This document shows positions 29,310-37,828 of a DNA stretch of 64,000 nucleotides, in pieces (positions within the stretch are counted from its first letter, which is position 1; every line of letters begins with the position of its first letter). Where the stretch lies: the NCBI RefSeq assembly GCF_000688475.1, contig NZ_JIAN01000005.1, forward strand, positions 1,550,001 through 1,614,000, given 5' to 3'. The notes beneath the pieces were generated by a model. It ran no database searches and was not told the origin of the DNA. It worked only from the letters and a program-made list of their open reading frames with translations. This stretch comes from Cellulomonas sp. URHE0023. GTDB lineage: Bacteria; Actinomycetota; Actinomycetes; Actinomycetales; Cellulomonadaceae. The position numbers and the translations under genes are program-made.

Positions 29310-31547
29310 TCAGCCCGCCGCGACCTTGGCCACCAGGTCGTCGAGGTCCGCCAGCGTGAAGCTGGACATCCCGAACGTCACGAGCACCTTGGCGGGCATC
29401 TGCGCGAGCATCGCTTGGTCCGCCTCGCTCATCGGCGGGATGTCGGCCGGGACGGTGAGCGCGGACTGCATGAGCGGTCCACCGACGGGGTGCTCGAGCC
29501 ACTCGGCGATCGTGGACATCGCGGTGAGCTCACCCCACAACGGGTCGCCGGCGACCTGGATCGACACCGAACCCCTGATGTCGCGCGACGAGGCGCCGAC
29601 CTCGATGACGAACTCGCCGCCCTCGACCACCCAGCGGTGCAGTCCGCAGTGCCAGTAGGACAGGTCGCGACGTGTGAGCTCGAACGTGAGGATGCGGGAC
29701 TCGCCTGGGGCCAGCGACACCTTGCCGAAGGCCTTGAGCTCCCGGGTCGGACGGAGCACGGACGCCTCGGGGTCGCGGACGTAGACCTGCACCACCTCCG
29801 CGCCGGCCGATGAGCCCGTGTTGGTGACCGTGACGGTCGCCGACGTCTCGGTCGCCGCGACGTCGCTGTAGGAGAAGGTCGTGTACGACAGCCCGTGCCC
29901 GAACGGGAACGCCACGTCGAACGCGCGGGTGTCGTACCAGCGGTAGCCGACGAGAACACCCTCGCCGTAGCGGACGTGCCCGAGCTCGCCGGGGAAGCTG
30001 CCGAAGGCCGGGGTGTCCTCGAGGCGGTGCGGGATCGTCTCGGTGAGCTTGCCCGACGGGTTGCGGGCTCCCGTGAGCAGGTCCGCGACCGCCGATCCGC
30101 CGGCCTGCCCGCCCAGCCACGTCTCGAGGATCGCGGGGGCCAGGTGCTGCCACTCGCTCACCGCGACGGCGGAGCCGTTCGCGAGCACGACGACGACCCG
30201 GGGCGTCACCTCGGCGACGGCGCGGAGCGTCGCCACCTGGTTGTCGGGCAGGCCCAGGCGCGGACGGTCGTAGCCCTCGGACTCGTCGGGCCCGGGCAGA
30301 CCGAGGAACGCGACGACCGTCTCCGCCGAACGCGCGACCTCGACCGCCTGTGCCCGCAGTGCGTCGTCGTCCCCCGACGGTCCGCCCGCGATGGTGAACC
30401 CCGGCGCGAACGGGACGTCGCCGCCGAGTGCCGTGAGTGCGTCGTCGAGGCGCGTCGGGTTGACCTGCGACGACCCGGCGCCCTGGTACCGCGGGGTCCG
30501 GGCGAACTCACCGATCACGGCGAAGGACCCCGTCAACGGCAGCAGGGGGGTGCCGTCGACCGGGTCGTTCTTGAGCAGGACCGAGCCGTCGCCGGCAGCC
30601 TCGCGGGCGAGCAGGTGGTGGTCGTCGACGTCGAAGGTGACCGCCCCGGCGAGGTCTGTGCGTGACTGCTGCGCCGACCGGGCGATCAGTGCCAGGACCC
30701 TGCGGACGGCCACGTCCAGCACGGCCTCGTCGAGCGAGCCGTCCCGGACGGCGGCCACGACCGCCTCGTCGGAACCCGCCGTGGACGCCGGCATCTGCAG
30801 GTCCAGTCCTGCGGCGAGGGCCGGGACACGGTCGTGCACGGCACCCCAGTCGGACATGACGAGCCCCTCGAACGCCCACTCGTCGCGCAGCACGTCGGTC
30901 AGGAGCCAGCGGTGCTCGGACGCGTAGGTGCCGTTGACCTTGTTGTACGCGCACATCACGGTCCACGGCTGGGCGGTGGTGACGACGCGCTCGAACGCCG
31001 GCAGGTAGATCTCGCGCAGCGTGCGCTCGTCGACGTCCGCGGAGACGCGCATCCGGTCGGTCTCCTGGTTGTTGGCCGCGAAGTGCTTGAGCGCCGTGCC
31101 GACGCCCTGGCTCTGGATGCCGCGGACGATCGCCGCCCCCAGCTCGCCCGCGACCACCGGGTCCTCGGAGACGTACTCGAAGTTGCGCCCGCACAGCGGG
31201 GTGCGCTTGATGTTGACGCCGGGACCCAGCAGCACGGTGACGTCGTTGGCGCGTGTCTCGCGGCCGAGCGCCTCACCCACGCGCCGGACCAGGTCGACGT
31301 CCCACGACGAGCCGAGGGCGGCCGCGGTCGGGAAGCAGGTGGCCGGCACGGAGATGCCGATGCCCAGGTGGTCGGGGTTGTGCGCCTGCTTGCGCAGCCC
31401 GTGCGGACCGTCGGTCACCATGATCGCGGGAACGCCTGCGCGCTCGACCGGCTGTGTGTGCCAGAAGTCGGAGCCGGACGTCAGCGACGCCTTCTCCTCG
31501 AGGGTCAGCTCAGCCAGGACGCGCTCGACGTCGAAGACTTGCGTCAT
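29310..31547 (-). CDS. Beta-glucosidase, GH3
   Basis: 745 residues without signal peptide, so cytoplasmic. GH3 N-terminal barrel with VTDGPHGLR, NIKRTPLCGRNFEYVSEDP, the KHF/NN motif (LKHFAANNQETDR) and the nucleophile Asp233 in VMSDWGAVH. The alpha/beta sandwich domain follows (LGLPGPDESEGYDR with the acid/base region, ETWLGGQAGGSAVADLLTG), then a fibronectin III-like domain (PFGHGLSYTTF) and an 80-residue extension of unknown role. It would hydrolyse cellobiose or other beta-glucosides taken up intact. ATG 31547 is used because AAGGAG sits nine bases upstream; 31556 is too close to it. The palindrome TACCGAGCGGTA lies about 65 bases upstream. Confidence 0.93.
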   Translation of the reverse strand: MTQVFDVERVLAELTLEEKASLTSGSDFWHTQPVERAGVPAIMVTDGPHGLRKQAHNPDHLGIGISVPATCFPTAAALGSSWDVDLVRRVGEALGRETRANDVTVLLGPGVNIKRTPLCGRNFEYVSEDPVVAGELGAAIVRGIQSQGVGTALKHFAANNQETDRMRVSADVDERTLREIYLPAFERVVTTAQPWTVMCAYNKVNGTYASEHRWLLTDVLRDEWAFEGLVMSDWGAVHDRVPALAAGLDLQMPASTAGSDEAVVAAVRDGSLDEAVLDVAVRRVLALIARSAQQSRTDLAGAVTFDVDDHHLLAREAAGDGSVLLKNDPVDGTPLLPLTGSFAVIGEFARTPRYQGAGSSQVNPTRLDDALTALGGDVPFAPGFTIAGGPSGDDDALRAQAVEVARSAETVVAFLGLPGPDESEGYDRPRLGLPDNQVATLRAVAEVTPRVVVVLANGSAVAVSEWQHLAPAILETWLGGQAGGSAVADLLTGARNPSGKLTETIPHRLEDTPAFGSFPGELGHVRYGEGVLVGYRWYDTRAFDVAFPFGHGLSYTTFSYSDVAATETSATVTVTNTGSSAGAEVVQVYVRDPEASVLRPTRELKAFGKVSLAPGESRILTFELTRRDLSYWHCGLHRWVVEGGEFVIEVGASSRDIRGSVSIQVAGDPLWGELTAMSTIAEWLEHPVGGPLMQSALTVPADIPPMSEADQAMLAQMPAKVLVTFGMSSFTLADLDDLVAKVAAG

Positions 31548-31608
31548 CGCAAGCATCTCCTTGGGGTTTATCGGTACAGAACGACGGCACGACCGACACT
31601 AGCCCATT

Positions 31609-31627
31609 CCCTACCGAGCGGTAAGGG
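31609..31627. promoter_or_regulatory. Operator-like palindrome upstream of the GH3 gene at 29310
   Basis: TACCGAGCGGTA (31612-31623) is a perfect 12-bp palindrome with near-symmetric CCC/GGG flanks. On the minus strand it reads TTACC-GCTC-GGTA, resembling the site before the TetR gene (28027). Confidence 0.5.
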
Positions 31628-31633
31628 TAGGAA

Positions 31634-32221
31634 TCACGGGATCTGGGCGCTGTCGTCGAGGAACGAGCCCGTGACGCCACCGCCCTCGACGACGGCCAGG
31701 CACAGCCCGGTCCGGTCTCCGCGGGACCACGACTGCTCCGTCGGCGCCCACGTCACGGCGGTGACGCCGGCGTCGAGCTCAGCCTGGTCCAGCACGCAGG
31801 AGCGTGCGACGCGGGCGTCCACGGCCCGCTGCCCGGGCCAGATCGAGTCCTCCAGGAACTCGTAGACCGTGACCACCTGTGCGGCGTGGGACTCCGCGCA
31901 GGGCGCGACCCGAACGGTGTCGACTCGACCGTCCGCCGGCAGGGAGGCCAGGCAGTTCCCGGTGACCAGCTGCTGGGCGTGCGCGTCGCGTGCTGACCCG
32001 ACGTCCGAAGGCAGCGGCCGGGTGCCGGTCCACGTCAGCACGCCGACGACGCCTGCGGCGAGGAGGGCCACGGTCGAGATCGCGCCGAGCACGAGACCCG
32101 CGATCGCGAGACCCCTGCCGCGCGTCGACCGACGCCGGATCCGGCGCAGCGCCAGCACCGCCAGCACCACGGCGACCGGTCCGACCAGCAGGATCCCCGT
32201 GACGAGCGACCACACGGCCAC
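31634..32221 (-). CDS. DUF4190-type membrane protein with septum-formation-like domain, shortened N-terminus
   Basis: 195 residues from the GTG at 32221. Two membrane helices (about 3-27 and 38-64) are joined by a basic loop (LRRIRRRSTRGRGLAIAG), then an extracytoplasmic domain with cysteines (GNCLAS, VAPCAESHAAQV, RSCVLD, GLCLAV). It is a paralogue of the upstream 403-residue protein, with the same helix-loop-helix and cysteine spacing. The frame continues upstream without ATG or GTG as DEAYSYPEPHYAPGWQAP, a Tyr/Pro-rich tail of the kind its paralogue has. The only ATG there, 32292, is one base out of frame. A lost start or frameshift is possible. Role in cell division is only suggested by the domain name. 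Confidence 0.7.
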   Translation of the reverse strand: MAVWSLVTGILLVGPVAVVLAVLALRRIRRRSTRGRGLAIAGLVLGAISTVALLAAGVVGVLTWTGTRPLPSDVGSARDAHAQQLVTGNCLASLPADGRVDTVRVAPCAESHAAQVVTVYEFLEDSIWPGQRAVDARVARSCVLDQAELDAGVTAVTWAPTEQSWSRGDRTGLCLAVVEGGGVTGSFLDDSAQIP

Positions 32222-32301
32222 GGGCTCGATCCGAGCGCGCGGCGCCTGCCAGCCCGGCGCGTAGTGCGGCTCGGGGTAGCTGTACGCCTCATCGCGAGAG
32301 C

Positions 32302-33513
32302 TCAGGTCGTGCTCCCCGCGGACGAGAGCGTCAGGGTGTGCTGGATCGCCGAGCCCGTGGCCGGGTTCTCGGTGAAGAACGCGCAGTACCCGCTCGTGGC
32401 GCCGCCCGCGAAGTCGTCCGGGTGCGGGGCGTACAGCACGACCTCGCCCAGGTCGACGCTGTCGTGCAGGAGGTCAGTGGCCTGCACCATGCACGCGTCC
32501 CACGCGGCGTTCCAGACCGGGTCGTCCGACGACAGGCTCGGGTTGGTCGGTCCCGACAGCGGGATCGTCGCGAGCACCTCGCCCTCGTGCGGCGCGTCGC
32601 AGCCCACCACGGCCGAGTCGGACATGTCCCACTGGTAGGCGTAGTAGTCGAGGCAGTCACCCACCACCAGGTCGGTGCGCAGCGTGTAGTCGGGGATCGT
32701 GTCGTCGGTCAGCTCGTCGTCGGTGTCGTCGTCGTCATTGCCGTAGTCGTAGTCGTCCTCGCCGCTTCCGTACGAGTACGAGTCCTCGTACGACTCCCAG
32801 TCGGCGTTGACGAGGGCGACCACCACAGCGGTCATGGCGAGCAGGAACAGGATGTCGAAGGCGCCGACCACGATCCCGGCGATCGCCATGCCGCGGCCGC
32901 GCTTGCCGTTCTTCCGGGTCCGCCGCAGGGCTGCGATCCCCAGACCCAGACCGACCGGGCCGGTCAGACCGGCCAGGAAGACCAGGCCCACGAGGCTGGT
33001 CACCAGCGACGCGATAGCCAGCGGCTCGGTGGGGACCTGCTGGGACGGGCCGCCGGGGTAGCCGTAGGGCGTGGCGCCGTACGGCGTTCCGTACCCAGGG
33101 GGAGGGGTCTGACCGTAGGCCGGGGGTTGCCCGTAGGCCGGCGCGACGCCGTAGGGATGCGCCTGGCCGGCCGGGTTGCCGTACGCAGGTGCTTGTCCGT
33201 AGGGCGCACCTGCCGGTGGCGGGCCGTAGGGCGACGACGGCGCGGGCGCCGGGCTCCCGTAGGGAGACGGTGCCGCAGCAGCCGGGGGCGCGAACGGGTT
33301 GGACTCGGCCGGCGGGTTGCCGGGCGCCGGGGCGGCGTAGCTCGCGTACGGGGCGCCGCCGCGCTGCCCGGGCGTCGTGTACGGCGCCGGGGGCGGCAGC
33401 ACGGCCTCGTAGCCGCTCGGTGGTGGCGGGACAGGGCCGCGGTCGGCCTCGTTCCCGCTGGGTGTGGTGTACGGATCGGGCAGCGGAGCCGACCCCCCAG
33501 GCTCGTTGCTCAT
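32302..33513 (-). CDS. DUF4190 / septum-formation-domain membrane protein
   Basis: 403 residues. Residues 1-165 are a disordered Pro/Tyr/Gly-rich cytoplasmic tail with YGQ and PYG repeats. Then two membrane helices (about 170-195 and 208-232) with a basic loop, a remarkably acidic linker (GEDDYDYGNDDDDTDDELTDD) and an extracytoplasmic domain with four conserved cysteines (GDCLDYY, VGCDAPHEGEV, DACMVQA, GYCAFF). Such proteins are common in actinobacterial envelopes. The function is not established. The ATG has TAGGTT six bases upstream, so it is probably leaderless. Its shorter paralogue lies directly downstream. Confidence 0.8.
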   Translation of the reverse strand: MSNEPGGSAPLPDPYTTPSGNEADRGPVPPPPSGYEAVLPPPAPYTTPGQRGGAPYASYAAPAPGNPPAESNPFAPPAAAAPSPYGSPAPAPSSPYGPPPAGAPYGQAPAYGNPAGQAHPYGVAPAYGQPPAYGQTPPPGYGTPYGATPYGYPGGPSQQVPTEPLAIASLVTSLVGLVFLAGLTGPVGLGLGIAALRRTRKNGKRGRGMAIAGIVVGAFDILFLLAMTAVVVALVNADWESYEDSYSYGSGEDDYDYGNDDDDTDDELTDDTIPDYTLRTDLVVGDCLDYYAYQWDMSDSAVVGCDAPHEGEVLATIPLSGPTNPSLSSDDPVWNAAWDACMVQATDLLHDSVDLGEVVLYAPHPDDFAGGATSGYCAFFTENPATGSAIQHTLTLSSAGSTT

Positions 33514-33519
33514 GCGGGA

Positions 33520-33525
33520 AACCTA
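33520..33525 (-). promoter_or_regulatory. -10 box TAGGTT for leaderless DUF4190 gene
   Basis: On the minus strand TAGGTT, six bases, then the ATG at 33513. Confidence 0.55.
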
Positions 33526-33581
33526 GTCCAGACCAGGTCGGCCGTGAGTGATCTGCCCACAGATCACCCGTGAGCTGGTCA

Positions 33582-34370
33582 TCAGGCGATCTCGAGAACC
33601 ACGGGGACGTGGTCGGACGGCGCCTTGCCCTTGCGCTCGTTGCGTTCGATGCTCACGCCGGTCACCCGGGCCGCCAGCGCGGGGGTGGCGTACGTCAGGT
33701 CGATGCGCATGCCCTCGTTCCGGGGGAAGCGCAGCTGCTGGTAGTCCCAGTACGTGTAGGTGTGCTCCGCTGGCTGGTGGAGCCTGGAGACCTCCGTGTA
33801 CCCGGCCTTGCCGATGGCCGTGAAGGCGTCCCGCTCGGCCGGGGTCACGTGGGTCCTGCCCGCGAACCGGGCCATGTCCCAGACGTCCGTGTCGAGCGGT
33901 GCGATGTTCCAGTCGCCCACGAGGGCGAGCTGCGCCTGCGGGTCCGCCTCGAGCCAGCCGTGCGCGGCGTCACGCAGCCGCGCGAGCCAGTCGAGCTTGT
34001 AGGCGAAGTGCGGGTCGTCCACCTCCCGGCCGTTGGGCACGTACAGGCTCCAGACCCGGACGCCCGCGCACGTCGCCCCGATCGCGCGGGCCTCCGCCGC
34101 CGCCGGATCGCCCCACGTCGGCATCCCGGGGAAGCCGACCTCGACGTCCTCGATCCCGACCTTGGAGACGATCGCGACGCCGTTCCACTGGCTGAAGCCG
34201 CTCGTGGCCACCTGGTAGCCGAGCGCCTCGAACGCCTCGCGCGGGAACTGGTCGTCCTTGCACTTCGTCTCCTGCAGTGCGAGGACGTCGACGCCCGTGC
34301 GTTCCAGGAACGCGACGGCCCGGTCGGTACGCGCACGGATCGAGTTGATGTTCCAGGTGGCCAGACGCAT
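33582..34370 (-). CDS. xthA: Exodeoxyribonuclease III
   Basis: 262 residues, full length. AP endonuclease and 3'-5' exonuclease in base excision repair. Active-site motifs in order: WNINSIRAR (metal Asn), LQETKCKDDQFP (Glu), YVPNGREVDDPHF, GDWNIAPLDTDVWD (Asp, Asn), RIDLTYAT and SDHVPVVLEI (catalytic His). The ATG at 34370 begins MRLATWNINS, the normal N-terminus. TAGCGT lies eight bases upstream, one base longer than the usual leaderless spacing. It is divergent from the SDR gene. Confidence 0.95.
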   Translation of the reverse strand: MRLATWNINSIRARTDRAVAFLERTGVDVLALQETKCKDDQFPREAFEALGYQVATSGFSQWNGVAIVSKVGIEDVEVGFPGMPTWGDPAAAEARAIGATCAGVRVWSLYVPNGREVDDPHFAYKLDWLARLRDAAHGWLEADPQAQLALVGDWNIAPLDTDVWDMARFAGRTHVTPAERDAFTAIGKAGYTEVSRLHQPAEHTYTYWDYQQLRFPRNEGMRIDLTYATPALAARVTGVSIERNERKGKAPSDHVPVVLEIA

Positions 34371-34465
34371 GGGGCAGGACGCTACCGGGCAGCACCGACG
34401 CCTGCGGCATCCGGATGAATCTCGCGGAGATGCGCCCAGATGGGACAAAGGATGACGAACCACTG

Positions 34466-34494
34466 TTGAGCGGGACGAACCGGTCCCGTACGGT
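34466..34494 (+). promoter_or_regulatory. Sigma-70-type promoter with palindrome filling the spacer
   Basis: TTGAGC (34466-34471), 17 bases, TACGGT (34489-34494). The spacer is almost filled by GGGAC-N6-GTCCC (34472-34487). A second repeat, GGACC-N3-GGTCC, lies at 34498-34510. It drives the SDR gene. Confidence 0.6.
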
Positions 34495-34547
34495 GCGGAC
34501 CGGAGGTCCCTGCGCAGCTGCCTGGGCCACGAGGAGCGGAGGTCTCG

Positions 34548-35303
34548 GTGTCGGAGGTACTCGCAGGGCGCCGCGCTCTGGTCACCGGCGGCGCGGTCGG
34601 GATCGGTCGGGCGATCGCGCTGAGCCTCGCGCGGGCGGGTGCGGACGTCGCCTTCACCCACTTGGCCCACGACGCCACCGACGTGCTGGTCAAGATCAAG
34701 GAGTACGGCCGGGTGGGCTCCGCGTTCCAGGTGGACCTGCGACGCAGCTGGGACGTCGACGAGTCGGTGGCGGCCGCGGCCCAGTCGCTCGGCGGCGGCA
34801 TCGACATCCTCGTCAACAACGTCGGCGGCCTCGTCGAACGGCGAGGGCTCGCGACGATGGACGACGCCCACTGGCACGGCGTGCTCGACCTGAACCTGTC
34901 CTCCGCGTTCTACGCGAGCCGGGCTGCTCTGGGCTTCATGTCCGGCGGGGGCCGGATCATCTCGGTCGGCGCGCAGGCCGCCCACAGCGGTGGCGGCACG
35001 GGCATGGTTGCCTACACGACGGCCAAGGCCGCGCTCGAGGGCTTCTCCCGGGCGCTCGCCCGCGAGCTCGGCCCTCGTGGCATCACCGTCAACGTCGTGG
35101 CGCCGGGGTTCGTCGCCGGCACGCCGATGCACGCAGCGCACACCCCCGAGCCGGCGCAGCGGGCGGCGGTCGCTGCCACACCGACCGGCCGGGCGGGTGC
35201 GGCGGACGACGTCGCCGAGGCGGTCCTGTACCTCGCGTCGCCTGGTGCCGCCTTCGTGACCGGCGCGGTGCTCGACGTCAACGGCGGCGCCTGGTTCTCC
35301 TAG
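34548..35303 (+). CDS. Short-chain dehydrogenase/reductase
   Basis: 251 residues, classical SDR. Cofactor motif TGGAVGIGRAIA (TGxxxGxG), NNVGG in place of NNAG, the catalytic serine region (IISVGAQAAHSGGG) and YTTAKAA (Tyr-x3-Lys). The end VTGAVLDVNGGAW is as in 3-oxoacyl-ACP reductase and glucose-dehydrogenase-like members. Substrate is unknown. The GTG has GGAGG eight bases upstream. A well-formed promoter with an embedded palindrome precedes it, pointing to a dedicated repressor. The TetR at 35365, convergent with it, is a candidate. Confidence 0.9.
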   Translation: MSEVLAGRRALVTGGAVGIGRAIALSLARAGADVAFTHLAHDATDVLVKIKEYGRVGSAFQVDLRRSWDVDESVAAAAQSLGGGIDILVNNVGGLVERRGLATMDDAHWHGVLDLNLSSAFYASRAALGFMSGGGRIISVGAQAAHSGGGTGMVAYTTAKAALEGFSRALARELGPRGITVNVVAPGFVAGTPMHAAHTPEPAQRAAVAATPTGRAGAADDVAEAVLYLASPGAAFVTGAVLDVNGGAWFS

Positions 35304-35307
35304 CGAG

Positions 35308-35336
35308 CGGAGCCGAGCCGAGCCGAGCCGAGCCGC
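35308..35336. repeat. Short GAGCC tandem repeat after the SDR gene
   Basis: About five copies of the pentamer GAGCC/CGAGC in the 61-base gap between convergent genes. Simple-sequence expansion; no hairpin of note. Confidence 0.8.
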
Positions 35337-35364
35337 GTCGAGCCGAGCGGCGCGGCCGGGTGCG

Positions 35365-35985
35365 TCAGCCGTACGCGTCGTGCCTGTGGTCGACCGGCGC
35401 GGACAGGGTGCGTCCGGTCACGGTCGACCAGGCCCACCGTGCCGCGTCCTGCGCTGGTGGTAGCGGGTCGAGCTGGATCCACGCGCCGAGCACGCCGATG
35501 ATCGAGCCGGCCATGGCGGCCGCATGGAGCTCCGGCGGGATGTCCGTGACCGCGGGCGTCCCACCGATCTTCGCGATCGCGTCCAGGATCAGCTGACGGA
35601 ACCGGGCGTGCAGACGAGCGACGGCCACCGCCGAGCCGTGCGGTCCGAGGGCGTCGCGGTACAGGGGGAGGTTCTCCGACATGAGGACCGCGTAACGCAC
35701 CATGACGTCCGGGGGCTGGTCGGCGGGCGCGTCGGGAAGGATGCCCGCGAGGTCCACACCGAACTGCGACGCCTGCATGTCGAGCGCGTCAGCCAGGAGC
35801 GTGTCGGTGTCGGGATAGTGCTGGTAGAAGGTGCTCCGGTTCACCGTGGCGCGGTCCGTGACGTCGGCAACGGTGATCTCGGAGAACGGCTTCTGCCGCG
35901 CGAGCGTCAGGAGAGCCTCCTGGAGCAGTCGGCGGGTGCGCAGGACTCGAGGATCCATCCGCGCACGGTCACCCTCGCCCGTCAT
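35365..35985 (-). CDS. TetR/AcrR-family regulator
   Basis: 206 residues. Helix-turn-helix in RRLLQEALLTLARQKPFSEITVADVTDRATVNRSTFYQHYPDTDTLL, the typical 'RSTFYxHY' recognition helix, then a C-terminal ligand domain with no known relative. The ATG at 35985 is preferred over the GTG at 35994. TACAGT lies exactly seven bases before that ATG, and the GTG would start inside the -10 box. Possible targets are the convergent SDR gene or the adjacent glycerol operon. Neither is proven. Confidence 0.85.
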   Translation of the reverse strand: MTGEGDRARMDPRVLRTRRLLQEALLTLARQKPFSEITVADVTDRATVNRSTFYQHYPDTDTLLADALDMQASQFGVDLAGILPDAPADQPPDVMVRYAVLMSENLPLYRDALGPHGSAVAVARLHARFRQLILDAIAKIGGTPAVTDIPPELHAAAMAGSIIGVLGAWIQLDPLPPAQDAARWAWSTVTGRTLSAPVDHRHDAYG

Positions 35986-35992
35986 GCGTTCC

Positions 35993-35998
35993 ACTGTA
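35993..35998 (-). promoter_or_regulatory. -10 box TACAGT for leaderless TetR gene
   Basis: On the minus strand TACAGT, seven bases, then the ATG at 35985. Confidence 0.6.
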
Positions 35999-36057
35999 GC
36001 TTCGCAACGGGTGTCGGTTTACGTACTGCGGGTCAGGCCCCGGCCGACGACCGGCAT

Positions 36058-36097
36058 GACGAGACCCGGCGCCCCCCTCCGGACGCCGGGCCTCGTC
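36058..36097 (-). terminator. Hairpin downstream of glpK
   Basis: GACGAG-A-CCCGGCG pairs with CGCCGGG-C-CTCGTC (one mismatch, 12-base loop), about 80 bases after the glpK stop. Confidence 0.7.
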
Positions 36098-36173
36098 AGG
36101 ACGGGCGGGCTCAGCAGCCCTGCTCCGTCCCCCCCGCCGTGGGCGTGCCCCCACGCACGACCGCAGCTCGGAC

Positions 36174-37697
36174 TCAGACCACGTCGTCGTCCATCCAGTC
36201 GAAGGTCTTGGTGACCGCCTTCTTCCAGAGCCGGTACTGCCGGTCGCGCTCGTCGTCGGCCATGTTCGGCTCCCAGCGCTTGTCCTCGGCCCAGTTGTCG
36301 ATGACGTCCTGCTCGCCGTTCCAGAAGCCGACTGCGATGCCGGCCGCGTAGGCGGCACCGAGCGCGGTCGTCTCGGCGACCTTGGGCCGGACCACGGTGA
36401 CGCCGAGGATGTCCGCCTGGAACTGCATGAGCGCCTCGTTGGCGATCATGCCGCCGTCGACCTTGAGCTCGGTCAGGTTGACTCCCGAGTCGGCGTTCAT
36501 CGCGTCGAGGACCTCACGCGTCTGGAACGCGGTCGCCTCGAGGGCCGCCCGCGCGATGTGACCCTTGTTGACGAAGCGCGTCAGGCCGACGATCGCGCCG
36601 CGGGCGTCCGAACGCCAGTAGGGCGCGAACAGACCCGAGAACGCCGGCACGATGTACACGCCGCCGTTGTCCTCGACGGAGCCGGCGAGCGTCTCGATCT
36701 CCGGTGCCGACGAGATCAGGCCGAGGTTGTCGCGGAGCCACTGGACCAGCGACCCGGTGACGGCGATCGAGCCCTCGAGCGCGTACACGGTCGGCTGCTG
36801 ACCGATCTTGTAGCAGACTGTGGTCAGGAGCCCGTTCTTCGACGGGATCGGCGTCGTGCCCGTGTTGATGAGCATGAAGTTGCCGGTGCCGTACGTGTTC
36901 TTGGCCATGCCGACCTCGAAGCACGCCTGGCCGAACGTGGCCGCCTGCTGGTCACCGAGGATGCCGGCGATCGGCACGCCCGGAACCATGCCACCCTCGC
37001 GCCCCTTGCCGTAGACCTCGGACGACGAGCGGATCTCGGGGAGCATCGACAGCGGGATGCCCATGTCCTTGGCGATGTCCTCGTTCCACGTGAGCGTGTC
37101 GAGGTTCATCAGCATGGTCCGCGACGCGTTGGTCGGGTCCGTGGCGTGCACGCCGCCGTCGACGCCGCCGGTCATGTTCCACAGCACCCACGAGTCGGTG
37201 TTGCCGAACGCGAGGTCACCGGCCTCGGCCTTGGCGCGGGCACCCTCGACGTTGTCGAGGATCCACTTGATCTTCGGGCCGGAGAAGTAGGTGGCCAGCG
37301 GGAGGCCGACCTTGTCCTTGTAGCGTTCGGCGCCGCCGCCGAGCGCACCCAGCTCGTCGGCGATCTTCTGCGTGCGGGTGTCCTGCCAGACGATCGCGTT
37401 GTAGACGGGCTTGCCGGTGGTGCGGTCCCACACGACGGCGGTCTCGCGCTGGTTGGTGATGCCGACCGCTGCGATGTCCTTGTAGGTCAGGTTGGCGCGG
37501 GTGAGTGCGAGCCCCACCACCTCGCGGACGTTCTTCCAGATCTCCTCAGCGTCGTGCTCGACCCACCCGGCGCGCGGGAAGATCTGCTCGTGCTCGATCT
37601 GGCCGGACTCGACGATCTGCCCGGAGTGGTCGAAGACGATCGCGCGGGAGCTCGTGGTGCCCTGGTCGATGGCAAGGATGTACTGGGTGTCGGGCAT
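36174..37697 (-). CDS. glpK: Glycerol kinase
   Basis: 507 residues, full length FGGY kinase. It phosphorylates glycerol to sn-glycerol 3-phosphate with ATP, trapping it in the cell. Motifs: N-terminal phosphate loop [15 protein letters not shown], the glycerol-contacting [44 protein letters not shown], and the ATP-site [24 protein letters not shown] precedes the ATG. Third gene of the order glpD-glpF-glpK, 131 bases after glpF, with a stem-loop between. Confidence 0.97.
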   Translation of the reverse strand: MPDTQYILAIDQGTTSSRAIVFDHSGQIVESGQIEHEQIFPRAGWVEHDAEEIWKNVREVVGLALTRANLTYKDIAAVGITNQRETAVVWDRTTGKPVYNAIVWQDTRTQKIADELGALGGGAERYKDKVGLPLATYFSGPKIKWILDNVEGARAKAEAGDLAFGNTDSWVLWNMTGGVDGGVHATDPTNASRTMLMNLDTLTWNEDIAKDMGIPLSMLPEIRSSSEVYGKGREGGMVPGVPIAGILGDQQAATFGQACFEVGMAKNTYGTGNFMLINTGTTPIPSKNGLLTTVCYKIGQQPTVYALEGSIAVTGSLVQWLRDNLGLISSAPEIETLAGSVEDNGGVYIVPAFSGLFAPYWRSDARGAIVGLTRFVNKGHIARAALEATAFQTREVLDAMNADSGVNLTELKVDGGMIANEALMQFQADILGVTVVRPKVAETTALGAAYAAGIAVGFWNGEQDVIDNWAEDKRWEPNMADDERDRQYRLWKKAVTKTFDWMDDDVV

Positions 37698-37761
37698 GGT
37701 GCGAATTCCTCCGAGGTTGTGTGCTGAGGACCGAGCACAGCGTTGTGCGATCCGAGATGGG

Positions 37762-37804
37762 GTCCGGACGACGCCGACCAGGGGGCCAGCGGCGCCGTCC
37801 GGAC
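37762..37804 (-). other. Stem-loop between glpF and glpK
   Basis: Fifteen-base arms (37762-37776 and 37790-37804) with a single mismatch and a 13-base loop. In the operon message it may stabilise upstream RNA or partly terminate before glpK. Confidence 0.55.
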
Positions 37805-37828
37805 GCGTGGGACGTGGTCAGACGGTCG

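Noticed and set aside
34472-34487. GGGAC-N6-GTCCC as another DosR-type box
   Set aside because: Spacing between half sites is six instead of four, and the gene it precedes is not a stress gene; treated as a separate operator.
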